A stretch of DNA of 34,324 bases from the NCBI GenBank assembly GCA_015066815.1, contig SVNR01000030.1, forward strand, positions 1 through 34,324. The letters are read 5' to 3'. A program made the translations under genes and the position numbers. The stretch is from Ruminococcus sp. GTDB taxonomy: Bacteria; Bacillota; Clostridia; Oscillospirales; Ruminococcaceae. Below are positions 15,027-22,109 of this stretch, piece after piece (the first letter of the stretch is position 1; each line of letters opens with the position of its first letter). Under the pieces are notes generated by a model. It made no database searches. It was given only the letters and a program-made list of their open reading frames with translations, and was not told where the DNA came from.

Positions 15027-16290
15027 GCAGATAATAAGAAACGAGCTTACAGGAGACGAGTATACCTATGTAAAGCACAGAAGCGGTCTTGATATACTTG
15101 TATGGGAGATGGAAGGCTTTTCTTCGGTAGAGGCTCTTTTCGGAACTAAGTACGGTTCGGTAAACACAAGCTTTCGTACTAACGGAGAAAAAGAGTTTAC
15201 CGTAGTTCCTGAGGGAATAGCACACTTTCTTGAACACAAGCTTTTTGAAAATGAAGACAGTGACGTTTTTGAGCTTTATGCAAAAACAGGTGCTTCTGCA
15301 AACGCATACACATCGTTTGACAAGACCTGTTATCTGTTCAGCTGTACCGATAACTATGAAGAATCCCTTGATATACTTCTGAGCTTCGTTCAGTCACCGT
15401 ACTTTACAGATGAGACTGTAGCAAAGGAACAGGGTATCATAGCACAGGAAATAAAAATGTGCAACGACAATCCCTCAAACCGTGTTTTTTACAATATGCT
15501 CAGATGTCTTTATCACAACCATCCTGTAAAGACAGACATAGCAGGAACAGTTGAGAGCATTGCAAAAATAGACGCTGAGCTTCTCTATAAGTGTTACAAT
15601 ACCTTTTACAATCTTCACAATATGGTTCTTGTTGTTGCCGGAAACGTGAAGGTTGACGAGGTTCTCAGGATAGCAGACAAAAGACTCCGTGAGGATAACG
15701 ACATAAAGCTTCAGTCGTTTTTCCCGGACGAGCCGTCAGGTATAGTAAAAAAAGAAATAACCGAAAAAATGTCCGTCGGAATGCCTCTTTTCAATATCGG
15801 CTTCAAGTCTGCGCCTCTTAGCGGCTACGACAGACTCAAGGCAGAGCTTGAAACGTTTGTGGCGCTGAGCGTTATGTCCGATCCTGCCTCTGTTCTCTAC
15901 AAGAGCATGATGGAGGAGGGACTTATAAACACAACTTTTTCAACTGAGGTTTTTGCCGGAGACGGTTACTTTACAGCTATTTTCGGAGGAGAATCAAAAA
16001 ATCCCCGTGAAGTCATGAACCGTATACAAAAGGAAGTTGACAGAATAAAAACAGAAGGCATGGACAGACGTTTTTATGAAAACATCAAAAAATTCACCTA
16101 TGGGTCATCAGTAAGAGAGCTTGCGACTCCCGAATCTGTTTCATCCCTTATGATAAGCAGTTACTTTTCTGATGTGTCACCCTTTGACAGTCTTAAGGTT
16201 CTTTCCGAAATGACCTATGAGGATGTAATGAAATGCATAACAGAACGTTTTGATCCCGAAAAAGCAGTTCTCTCGATAGTAACAAAATAA
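15019..16290 (+). CDS. yfmH: M16 family zinc peptidase, YfmH type
   Basis: This 423-residue insulinase-family protein has the inverted zinc motif HFLEH (His69, Glu72, His73), with the downstream GIIAQEI glutamate expected for the third zinc ligand. It is the catalytic member of the YfmF/YfmH pair, possibly acting as a heterodimer on a small peptide or on EF-P-related substrates. ATG 15019 is selected because GGAGAGG lies 9 nt upstream and the start overlaps the yfmF stop (ATGAATAA); the open frame extends further upstream but only inside yfmF. lgt follows 21 nt after its stop codon. Confidence 0.88.
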   Translation: MNKQIIRNELTGDEYTYVKHRSGLDILVWEMEGFSSVEALFGTKYGSVNTSFRTNGEKEFTVVPEGIAHFLEHKLFENEDSDVFELYAKTGASANAYTSFDKTCYLFSCTDNYEESLDILLSFVQSPYFTDETVAKEQGIIAQEIKMCNDNPSNRVFYNMLRCLYHNHPVKTDIAGTVESIAKIDAELLYKCYNTFYNLHNMVLVVAGNVKVDEVLRIADKRLREDNDIKLQSFFPDEPSGIVKKEITEKMSVGMPLFNIGFKSAPLSGYDRLKAELETFVALSVMSDPASVLYKSMMEEGLINTTFSTEVFAGDGYFTAIFGGESKNPREVMNRIQKEVDRIKTEGMDRRFYENIKKFTYGSSVRELATPESVSSLMISSYFSDVSPFDSLKVLSEMTYEDVMKCITERFDPEKAVLSIVTK

Positions 16291-16311
16291 TTTTTTGAGG
16301 TGATACAGCAT

Positions 16312-17331
16312 ATGAAGATGACAGAGCTTAATCTTGCCGAAAACGAGATAGCGTTTCCAGGACTCGGAATAGACAGTATAACCGTAAACAGCGAGGCCTT
16401 CAGTATATTCGGGCTGTCTATTGCGTGGTACGGAGTGATCATAGCAGCCGGAATGATACTTGCTGTTTTTTTCGGACTTTCTCAGATGAAAAAATACGGC
16501 ATAGACCCTGATCGTGCCATAGATGTGATAATAGGCGGAATTATCGGCGGTATTGTAGGTGCAAGAGCTTATTTTGTACTGATGAACTGGGATGTGTATT
16601 CTCAGGATCTTAAAACTATTTTTCAGACAAGAAACGGCGGTCTTGCCATATACGGAGGAATAATAGGCGCACTGCTTGTCGGTGTGATAATCTGCAAAAT
16701 AAGAAAAGTCAGGATACTTCCGCTGCTTGATATTGCTTCCATGGGCTTTCTCATAGGTCAGGGAATAGGCAGATGGGGAAACTTCTTCAATCACGAGGCG
16801 TTTGGCTACAACACCGATCTTCCGTGGGGTATGACGAGCGGCAGGATCCAGCAGTGGATAATCGATAACAGCGCATACGGTTCAGAGGATCTTGTGCAGA
16901 TGACACCGGACAGAGCTGTTCATCCCTGCTTTTTATACGAGTCGTTGTGGTGTCTTCTCGGCTTCGCTGTTCTGTTTTTTGTTTCAAAGCGCAGAAAATA
17001 CGACGGACAGCTCTTTGTTCTCTACGTTTTCTGGTACGGACTCGGAAGATCGTTTATAGAGGGGCTGAGAACAGATAGTCTTATGCTCGGAAACATACGT
17101 GTTTCACAGCTTGTGGCTATATTATCCGCATCAGCTGCACTCATACTGCTTTTTGTCGTAGGGTCAAAGGTAAAGCGGATGGGCGGAGATTATGTATTCT
17201 ATAAGGATACCGAGGAGTCAAAGAAGCTTCTTTCAGAGGCAGAAGAACGACTTGCCGCAGAAAAGGAAAAGAAGAAAAAAAAGACAAGTACGGCGTCTGA
17301 GGACAGCACCGACGAAAAAACTACAGAATAA
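16312..17331 (+). CDS. lgt: Prolipoprotein diacylglyceryl transferase
   Basis: Lgt transfers a diacylglyceryl group from phosphatidylglycerol to the lipobox cysteine of prolipoproteins at the cytoplasmic membrane. The protein has 339 residues from ATG 16312 (GAGGTG 9 nt upstream; a GTG at 16300 is part of that site). Several membrane segments are visible. The Lgt signature GRWGNFFNHEAFG is at residues 153-165 with Arg154, Asn157, Asn160 and Glu162. The C-terminus has an unusual Lys-rich then Ser/Thr/Glu-rich tail of about 40 residues (EKEKKKKK) beyond the last membrane segment. The window encodes several lipoproteins that would be its substrates. Confidence 0.96.
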   Translation: MKMTELNLAENEIAFPGLGIDSITVNSEAFSIFGLSIAWYGVIIAAGMILAVFFGLSQMKKYGIDPDRAIDVIIGGIIGGIVGARAYFVLMNWDVYSQDLKTIFQTRNGGLAIYGGIIGALLVGVIICKIRKVRILPLLDIASMGFLIGQGIGRWGNFFNHEAFGYNTDLPWGMTSGRIQQWIIDNSAYGSEDLVQMTPDRAVHPCFLYESLWCLLGFAVLFFVSKRRKYDGQLFVLYVFWYGLGRSFIEGLRTDSLMLGNIRVSQLVAILSASAALILLFVVGSKVKRMGGDYVFYKDTEESKKLLSEAEERLAAEKEKKKKKTSTASEDSTDEKTTE

Positions 17332-17394
17332 AAATCCGGATACTGAAAAAAGTACTTCAAGGATAAAAAAATAATTTAAGGAGAGTATTTTGTT

Positions 17395-18252
17395 ATGGCA
17401 AACATAATAAACGGAAAAGAGGTTTCACTCAAGGTAAAGGGTGAGGTCAGAGAAAAAGCGATGGAGCTTAAGGAAAAAGGCATAGAGATCGGCCTTGCGG
17501 TAGTTATCGTGGGCGATAACCCGGCTTCAAGAGTTTATGTAAACTCCAAGAAAAAAGCATGTGATGAGGTAGGCTTCAACTCATACGAGTATGCTCTTCC
17601 GGAAGAAACAACACAGCAGGAGCTGCTTGAGCTTGTAGATGTTCTCAACAAGGATGAAAAGGTAAACGGTATTCTTGTTCAGCTTCCGCTTCCCGGACAT
17701 ATAGACGAAAACGCTGTTATTAATGCAATATCACCTGATAAGGACGTTGACGCGTTTCACCCCTTTAATGTAGGAAAGATAATGATAGGCGAGTACGCTT
17801 TCCTTCCGTGCACACCTGCAGGTATCATGGAGCTTATAGACAGTACAGGCGTTGATATAGCAGGAAAGTCCTGTGTGGTTATCGGCAGAAGCAACATAGT
17901 AGGCAAGCCTATGGCTATGCTCCTGCTTCACAGAAGCGGTACAGTTACAGTATGTCACTCAAAAACACGCAACCTTAAGGAGATATGCAGTGAGGCTGAT
18001 ATACTCGTTGCAGCAGTAGGAAGACCGAACTTCGTTACAGGCGATATGGTAAAGGAAGGTGCAGTTGTTATTGACGTAGGTATAAACCGTATGCCTGACG
18101 GAAAGCTCTGCGGAGACGTAAACTTTGATGAGGCTTCACAGAAGGCTGCATACATAACTCCTGTTCCGGGCGGTGTAGGTCCTATGACCATAGCTATGCT
18201 TATGAAAAATACACTTACATCAGCTATGATAAAAAACAACATAAAGGATTAA
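17395..18252 (+). CDS. folD: Bifunctional methylenetetrahydrofolate dehydrogenase/methenyltetrahydrofolate cyclohydrolase
   Basis: FolD interconverts 5,10-methylene-, 5,10-methenyl- and 10-formyl-tetrahydrofolate using NADP in one-carbon metabolism. At 285 residues the length is normal. Visible blocks: SRVYVNSKKKAC with the catalytic Tyr48 and Lys54 region, VQLPLPGHID, PDKDVDAFHP, PCTPAGIMELI, VVIGRSNIVGKPMA for dinucleotide binding, and the C-terminal PVPGGVGPMTIAML signature. AAGGAG lies about 11 nt before ATG 17395. It is the last gene of the yfmF-yfmH-lgt-folD run and ends at a bidirectional terminator. Confidence 0.97.
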   Translation: MANIINGKEVSLKVKGEVREKAMELKEKGIEIGLAVVIVGDNPASRVYVNSKKKACDEVGFNSYEYALPEETTQQELLELVDVLNKDEKVNGILVQLPLPGHIDENAVINAISPDKDVDAFHPFNVGKIMIGEYAFLPCTPAGIMELIDSTGVDIAGKSCVVIGRSNIVGKPMAMLLLHRSGTVTVCHSKTRNLKEICSEADILVAAVGRPNFVTGDMVKEGAVVIDVGINRMPDGKLCGDVNFDEASQKAAYITPVPGGVGPMTIAMLMKNTLTSAMIKNNIKD

Positions 18253-18258
18253 GGAAAC

Positions 18259-18302
18259 AAAAAACCTCTTACCCGATTATAGATTCAGGGTAAGAGGTTT
18301 TT
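18259..18302. terminator. Bidirectional terminator between folD and the DUF308 gene
   Basis: AAAAACCTCTTACCC pairs perfectly with GGGTAAGAGGTTTTT. The A-run on one side and T-run on the other let it serve folD (plus) and the convergent minus-strand gene that ends at 18304. Confidence 0.92.
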
Positions 18303-18303
18303 G

Positions 18304-18894
18304 TTATTCGGTGAAGTCAACATCGATAATATTGTTGTCTGATTCTTTGTTTATCTTTTCCATTTCTTTTGTGAACATAAAGTCGGTAAAAAGTCTTGTT
18401 ATACCGTTGATAAGAAGAACTATGCCTATTAGTCTTATTACTCCGAGAAAAGCCTTGAACGGATTGAAGATAAGGCTCAGACCGAGAAGAAGTCCTATGA
18501 TATTGAGGACAAGGGCAAGAAGCCATTTTTCTGCGCCGGAGTTTTTCTGAAAAATCGCCATCCGTATTTTTGACAGACTTTGAAATATAATAGTAAAGCC
18601 TATTATTGTCGGGAGTACTGCTGCAAGAAATTTTCTTCCGAAAATAAGCAGAATACTCAGCATTATGCCTAATACAGCCTGCGCCAGATCAAAGCGTGAC
18701 CTGTATCCGTATCTTATAACCCTGAAGTGCTTATAAAGACTTGCTGTTCCCCATATAAGGCTGACTATACCGAGAATAATGCAGATAAATCCTGTTGAAA
18801 AACCCGGGTTTGCAGTGAGCATTATTCCTATAATGATATTTGCAATTGTCAGTGCGTCAAAGGATAAACGATATTTTTTAAAAAAATCTTTCAT
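18304..18894 (-). CDS. DUF308/HdeD-like multipass membrane protein
   Basis: This 196-residue protein has about six hydrophobic segments arranged as pairs, with repeated NxxxGIMLTxNP-like motifs (ANIIIGIMLTANPGF; LNIIGLLLGLSLIFNPF) typical of DUF308 (HdeD-like) proteins. The C-terminus is a short charged cytoplasmic tail ending DVDFTE. Function is unknown; HdeD in Escherichia coli is linked to acid resistance, which need not apply here. The start at 18894 (MKDFFKKY) is preferred because GAGGAAAA lies just upstream. A longer frame would run through the palindromic repeat at 18924-18960 and into the promoter. Confidence 0.82.
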   Translation of the reverse strand: MKDFFKKYRLSFDALTIANIIIGIMLTANPGFSTGFICIILGIVSLIWGTASLYKHFRVIRYGYRSRFDLAQAVLGIMLSILLIFGRKFLAAVLPTIIGFTIIFQSLSKIRMAIFQKNSGAEKWLLALVLNIIGLLLGLSLIFNPFKAFLGVIRLIGIVLLINGITRLFTDFMFTKEMEKINKESDNNIIDVDFTE

Positions 18895-18923
18895 ACAGCA
18901 TTTTCCTCTTTGGTGTTTAATGT

Positions 18924-18960
18924 TATAGTGAACTAAAAAAATATTTTTTTGTCCACTATA
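18924..18960. repeat. 37-nt palindromic repeat at the 5' end of the DUF308 transcript
   Basis: Ends are TATAGTGAAC and GTCCACTATA around AAAAAAATATTTTTTT. On the minus strand it begins at about the predicted transcription start, 8 nt after the -10 box, and ends about 30 nt before the start codon. Confidence 0.8.
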
Positions 18961-18967
18961 TATTTGT

Positions 18968-18996
18968 ATTTTACACCAGTTATGGAAAAATGTCAA
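18968..18996 (-). promoter_or_regulatory. Sigma-A type promoter for the DUF308 gene
   Basis: Read on the minus strand, TTGACA (18996-18991) and TAAAAT (18973-18968) are 17 nt apart. The predicted start is near 18961, at the edge of the palindromic repeat. Confidence 0.8.
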
Positions 18997-19090
18997 TTGA
19001 AAAACAGGTTACAAATAATGAAAAGAGTGTGACATAAACACGTTTAAGAGATTAGTGTGTTTTTTAGTGTCGGAAATTTTTGCTGTAAGC

Positions 19091-20224
19091 TTAAAAACCG
19101 CTGACAGGAACCTCGCCGTTGTCTTCGTCTTCAGCATTTTCTATGTTTTCATCATTTTCAATATTTTCCGGATCTTCGTTGTTTTCTGAATCTGCTTCAG
19201 CCATCAGTGCATCGAATGCTTCAAGAATATACTTAGGAACAAAGTACTGACGGTTTTCTGTGTCGCTGGCAATAACATGGTCTCCTGATTCTTCGGGTGA
19301 TATATAGTTTAAAAGCATATATTCGGGAATAACATATGTTTTATTATTTACACTGAGTACAGGGTTATCCCAGTAATACCAGTCATAGCCGTAAATAGTA
19401 TTGCCTGATTCCAGATCCAGAAGCTCAATGTATTCAACATACTCATCCGGGTTTAAGGTCGTGACTATTCCGTTACCAAACTCGTTGTCGAATATATATC
19501 GTGTTTCTGTAGCCTGGTCGATGCAGCATTTTATACTGTATTGGTCGGTATAATCATACTCATAAACATAATCATCTTCATAATATATTTCAGGATCGGG
19601 GACAGAAACGGTATCTATGTTGCTGCTTTGGCGGGTGATGTTTGCCGCAATGATGAAGCTTATAAGTATTGCGGATAATACTAATATAAAGATGACAATG
19701 AATATAGGCAAGTTTTTTGATTTTCTTTTTCTGCTTCTGCCTTTGCTTACGCTCTGAGTATTCGATGACCATTGGGGAGTGCAGCTGTAGTTTCCGTACT
19801 GTGCTATATCGTTCGGTGCTTCAGAAGCTACTTTGAATCTTGGAATGTCTGCATCAGGGTATATTTCCTGTACGGGACTTTCTCCCGGATAAGCCTCTCT
19901 TACTTCTGAGTTATAAGGATGCGCTTCCCTTGGTCCTGACTTATCAGGATATATTTCTTTTACGCTGTTTGCGGATGGTTTTGTAAGGTTTATGGGACGT
20001 CTTTTTCCACCGGTGTTTGTCGGAGTATCAGGATCTTTGAGAAGCTCATCAAGTGTGACCCCGAAGTAGTTGCTTAAGAAAAGGAGCTTGTCCATTTCGG
20101 GATACCCCTTTCCCCGTTCCCACTTAGAAACAGACTGACGTGATACATTAAGGAGCTCTGCGAGATTTTCCTGTGAAAGATCGTGCTGCTGACGCAGTTC
20201 TTGCAGTTTTCTGGCAAATGACAT
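19091..20224 (-). CDS. Membrane-anchored XRE-family regulator with 10-residue tandem repeats
   Basis: This 377-residue protein has an N-terminal XRE helix-turn-helix (about residues 5-60; LSQENLAELLNVSRQSVSKWERG). A linker holds four tandem 10-residue repeats at residues 89-128, each starting [KRQ]E[IA][YH]P. A basic stretch RKRKSK leads into one membrane segment (about 172-194). The extracytoplasmic domain of about 180 residues is rich in Tyr, Asp and Glu and ends in a very acidic, Asn/Glu-rich tail. DNA binding inside and sensing outside is the likely arrangement, but the ligand is unknown. The start ATG at 20224 has GAAAGGAGA about 9 nt upstream. It is divergent from the YihY gene, and ATGATATCAT at its -10 could be an autoregulatory operator. 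Confidence 0.85.
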   Translation of the reverse strand: MSFARKLQELRQQHDLSQENLAELLNVSRQSVSKWERGKGYPEMDKLLFLSNYFGVTLDELLKDPDTPTNTGGKRRPINLTKPSANSVKEIYPDKSGPREAHPYNSEVREAYPGESPVQEIYPDADIPRFKVASEAPNDIAQYGNYSCTPQWSSNTQSVSKGRSRKRKSKNLPIFIVIFILVLSAILISFIIAANITRQSSNIDTVSVPDPEIYYEDDYVYEYDYTDQYSIKCCIDQATETRYIFDNEFGNGIVTTLNPDEYVEYIELLDLESGNTIYGYDWYYWDNPVLSVNNKTYVIPEYMLLNYISPEESGDHVIASDTENRQYFVPKYILEAFDALMAEADSENNEDPENIENDENIENAEDEDNGEVPVSGF

Positions 20225-20266
20225 GATAGATATTCTCCTTTCAGATATTGTTTTTGTCTTTTATAT

Positions 20267-20295
20267 ATGATATCATAAATTTATAAAATTGACAA
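20267..20295 (-). promoter_or_regulatory. Promoter of the XRE regulator, sharing its -35 with a divergent promoter
   Basis: On the minus strand TTGTCA (20295-20290) and TATCAT (20272-20267) are 17 nt apart. The -10 lies within the perfect palindrome ATGATATCAT (20267-20276), which could be a regulator-binding site. Confidence 0.65.
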
Positions 20296-20316
20296 TAAAC
20301 CTTAAGTATACATAAA
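20289..20316 (+). promoter_or_regulatory. Weaker divergent promoter for the YihY-family gene
   Basis: TTGACA at 20289-20294 overlaps the -35 of the opposite-strand promoter because the sequence ATTGACAAT is nearly symmetrical. CATAAA at 20311-20316, 16 nt on, is a mediocre -10. Confidence 0.45.
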
Positions 20317-20392
20317 AAAATAATTTTAAAAAAAGGATTTTCAGAAGGTGCAACTTAAGGTTTACATGAAAAAACAGAGAGGAGAAAAGCCT

Positions 20393-21271
20393 TTGAAAAA
20401 AAACTACAGATCAGTTTTAAGAGCGATAACTTCTTTTGCATACAGGCTGAGAGATGACGATATAAGCGCATTTGCTGCAAGCTCTGCATATTTTTTTATT
20501 TTGTCGTTTATTCCTCTTGTCATGCTTCTTATGTCTCTGCTTCACTATACGGATCTTTCCAAGGAGCAGCTTATATCACTGACAACAGGGCTTATTCCTG
20601 CAGAAATGAGCGGCTTTTTTTCTGATATAGTTGATGAGGTATACGGAAAAACAGCAGCGGCTGCGTCGATATCTGCTGTTGTTACGCTATGGACTTCCGG
20701 AAAGGGCTTTATGGCTCTGCGTACAGGAATGCATGCTGTGATAAAGGCAGAGGACAGGAAAAACTATTTTTTTATGAGACTTACAGGTGTTTTTTATGCG
20801 ATAGCGTTTCTTGTACTTATAACAATGGCTCTTTCACTCGGAGTTTTCGGACAGAGGATAGAGGATGCCATAGGGCAGAGGATCGATGTTTCTGTTGATT
20901 TCTGGGATATTGTTGTCAGCTTCAGAAAGTTTATTATGCTTGCTGTTTTTATATGTATTTTCTTCCTTTCGTACAGGTTTATTCCGGACTGGAAGCAGTA
21001 TGTAAAATCAGCCGGATATCGTCCGGGTATTATAGATATGCTGCCCGGTGCAGCGGTCAGTGCGGTAGGCTGGCATCTTTACTCGGCATTGTTTTCACTT
21101 TATCTGCGTTATTCGCACGGACTTGAAAACATGTACGGAAGTCTTGCAGCTCTGATAGGTATCATGCTGTGGCTTTACGGATGTATGTATCTTGTGCTTG
21201 CCGGACTTGAAATAAACATGTGCTTTGTAAGGGTACGAAAAAAGACTGTTCCCAAAGAAAAGAAGCGATAG
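20393..21271 (+). CDS. YihY/virulence factor BrkB family membrane protein
   Basis: This multipass membrane protein of about 292 residues has the YihY/BrkB pattern: DDDISAFAASSAYFFILSFIPL in the first membrane segment, LWTSGKGFMALRTGMHAV in the middle, then GAAVSAVGWHLYSALFSLYL and YGSLAALIGIMLWLYG. Molecular function is not established for the family. It has five to six membrane segments and a basic C-terminus. The TTG at 20393 follows GAGAGGAG by 8 nt and is preferred; an in-frame ATG at 20366 with a weaker AAGG upstream is also possible. It is transcribed divergently from the XRE regulator and may be its target. Confidence 0.85.
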   Translation: MKKNYRSVLRAITSFAYRLRDDDISAFAASSAYFFILSFIPLVMLLMSLLHYTDLSKEQLISLTTGLIPAEMSGFFSDIVDEVYGKTAAAASISAVVTLWTSGKGFMALRTGMHAVIKAEDRKNYFFMRLTGVFYAIAFLVLITMALSLGVFGQRIEDAIGQRIDVSVDFWDIVVSFRKFIMLAVFICIFFLSYRFIPDWKQYVKSAGYRPGIIDMLPGAAVSAVGWHLYSALFSLYLRYSHGLENMYGSLAALIGIMLWLYGCMYLVLAGLEINMCFVRVRKKTVPKEKKR

Positions 21272-21279
21272 AAAAAAAT

Positions 21280-21316
21280 TATAGTAAACGACAGATTTTT
21301 TTTGACGTTCATTATA
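21280..21316 (+). repeat. 37-nt palindromic repeat unit
   Basis: The ends TATAGTAAACG and GACGTTCATTATA flank a CAGATTTTTTTT centre. It lies 8 nt after the YihY stop codon and just before the next promoter, and could double as a transcript end. Confidence 0.75.
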
Positions 21317-21324
21317 ATTTCAGA

Positions 21325-21352
21325 TTGACAAAATCGACAGATTTGATATAAT
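21325..21352 (+). promoter_or_regulatory. Strong sigma-A type promoter for the SUFU-like/alaS operon
   Basis: A perfect TTGACA at 21325-21330 and a perfect TATAAT at 21347-21352 are 16 nt apart. The start would be near 21359, followed immediately by a degenerate repeat copy. Confidence 0.85.
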
Positions 21353-21365
21353 TATATTGTATGTT

Positions 21366-21404
21366 TATAAGTGAACGCAAAAAAATATTTTGGAATTCAC
21401 TATA
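21366..21404 (+). repeat. Degenerate palindromic repeat unit in the SUFU-like gene leader
   Basis: AAGTGAACGCAAAAA and TTTTGGAATTCACTATA form an imperfect version of the A/T-centred palindrome. A further hairpin, GCACATA-GGCT-TATGTGC (about 21426-21443), follows it in the same leader. Confidence 0.55.
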
Positions 21405-21491
21405 TTATATTTATTTCTGCCTCTCGCACATAGGCTTATGTGCATACCGGCAACGGCAAATGAAAAATAAAGTGATTGGAGGATCTGACGG

Positions 21492-22079
21492 TTGGATTTA
21501 AATAAATACGAAGAAAAAATGATAAACGTCCTCAAGGAGACTCTCGGAGGAGTACAAAAAGCGTTTTCATATCAGAGACAGGATGCAGAGCATAAGCTTG
21601 ATATACTGTATGCCAAGGGGAGTCCGGCACGTAACTATCTTACAGCGTCTACACTTGGCCTTGTCAACAGGACTACAGGCTATCAGGATTCAAACACAGG
21701 CAAGGACATCCGTGCAGAGATTATTATGTCATCTTATGGTGGAAACGATATGGCAGGTAAGATCCTGTCCACAGCAGGTATCGGCATATACCAGACAAAC
21801 ATCCGTTACGGATACGGAACTGTACTGAAGGGAGTTATGGAGCTTTATTTTCCTAATTCAGATATGAAGCATCTGTTTCTTATGCTTCCGCCTCCTGTAT
21901 GGGGCAAGGCATTCGGCGTAACAGACGCAGATGACAGTATTATTACATTTCTTTATGCCCTTCCTATTTCTCAGGCGGAGTGCGACTATATGGCTCAGAA
22001 CGGTATAGATGCTCTTCAGAACTGTTTTGTGGAAAAGAACATAGATATGTTTGATCTGGAAAGAAAATCAATATTCTAA
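21492..22079 (+). CDS. Suppressor of fused (SUFU-like) domain protein
   Basis: This 195-residue soluble protein starts with TTG 21492, with TTGGAGGAT 8-14 nt upstream. The C-terminal part is distinctive: LFLMLPPPVWGKAF, then an FLYALPISQAECDYM segment, GIDALQNCF, and DMFDLERKSIF. This series is the conserved end of bacterial SUFU-like domains (PF05076). In bacteria the domain occurs in immunity-type and other small proteins of unknown activity. No toxin gene is adjacent. It is the first gene after a strong promoter, with alaS only 30 nt downstream, so it is co-transcribed with the alanyl-tRNA synthetase; whether the two are functionally linked is unknown. Confidence 0.8.
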   Translation: MDLNKYEEKMINVLKETLGGVQKAFSYQRQDAEHKLDILYAKGSPARNYLTASTLGLVNRTTGYQDSNTGKDIRAEIIMSSYGGNDMAGKILSTAGIGIYQTNIRYGYGTVLKGVMELYFPNSDMKHLFLMLPPPVWGKAFGVTDADDSIITFLYALPISQAECDYMAQNGIDALQNCFVEKNIDMFDLERKSIF

Positions 22080-22109
22080 ATAAATATATAAAGGAGCTTT
22101 CTTTAAACT

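Noticed and set aside
16177-16794. Minus-strand open frame of 205 residues across the yfmH end and lgt
   Set aside because: It has no start context or domain, and lgt with its signature motif occupies the same bases on the other strand.
21359-22109. T-box element controlling alaS
   Set aside because: No AGGGTGGNACCGCG-like motif or matching terminator was found in the operon leader or directly before alaS.
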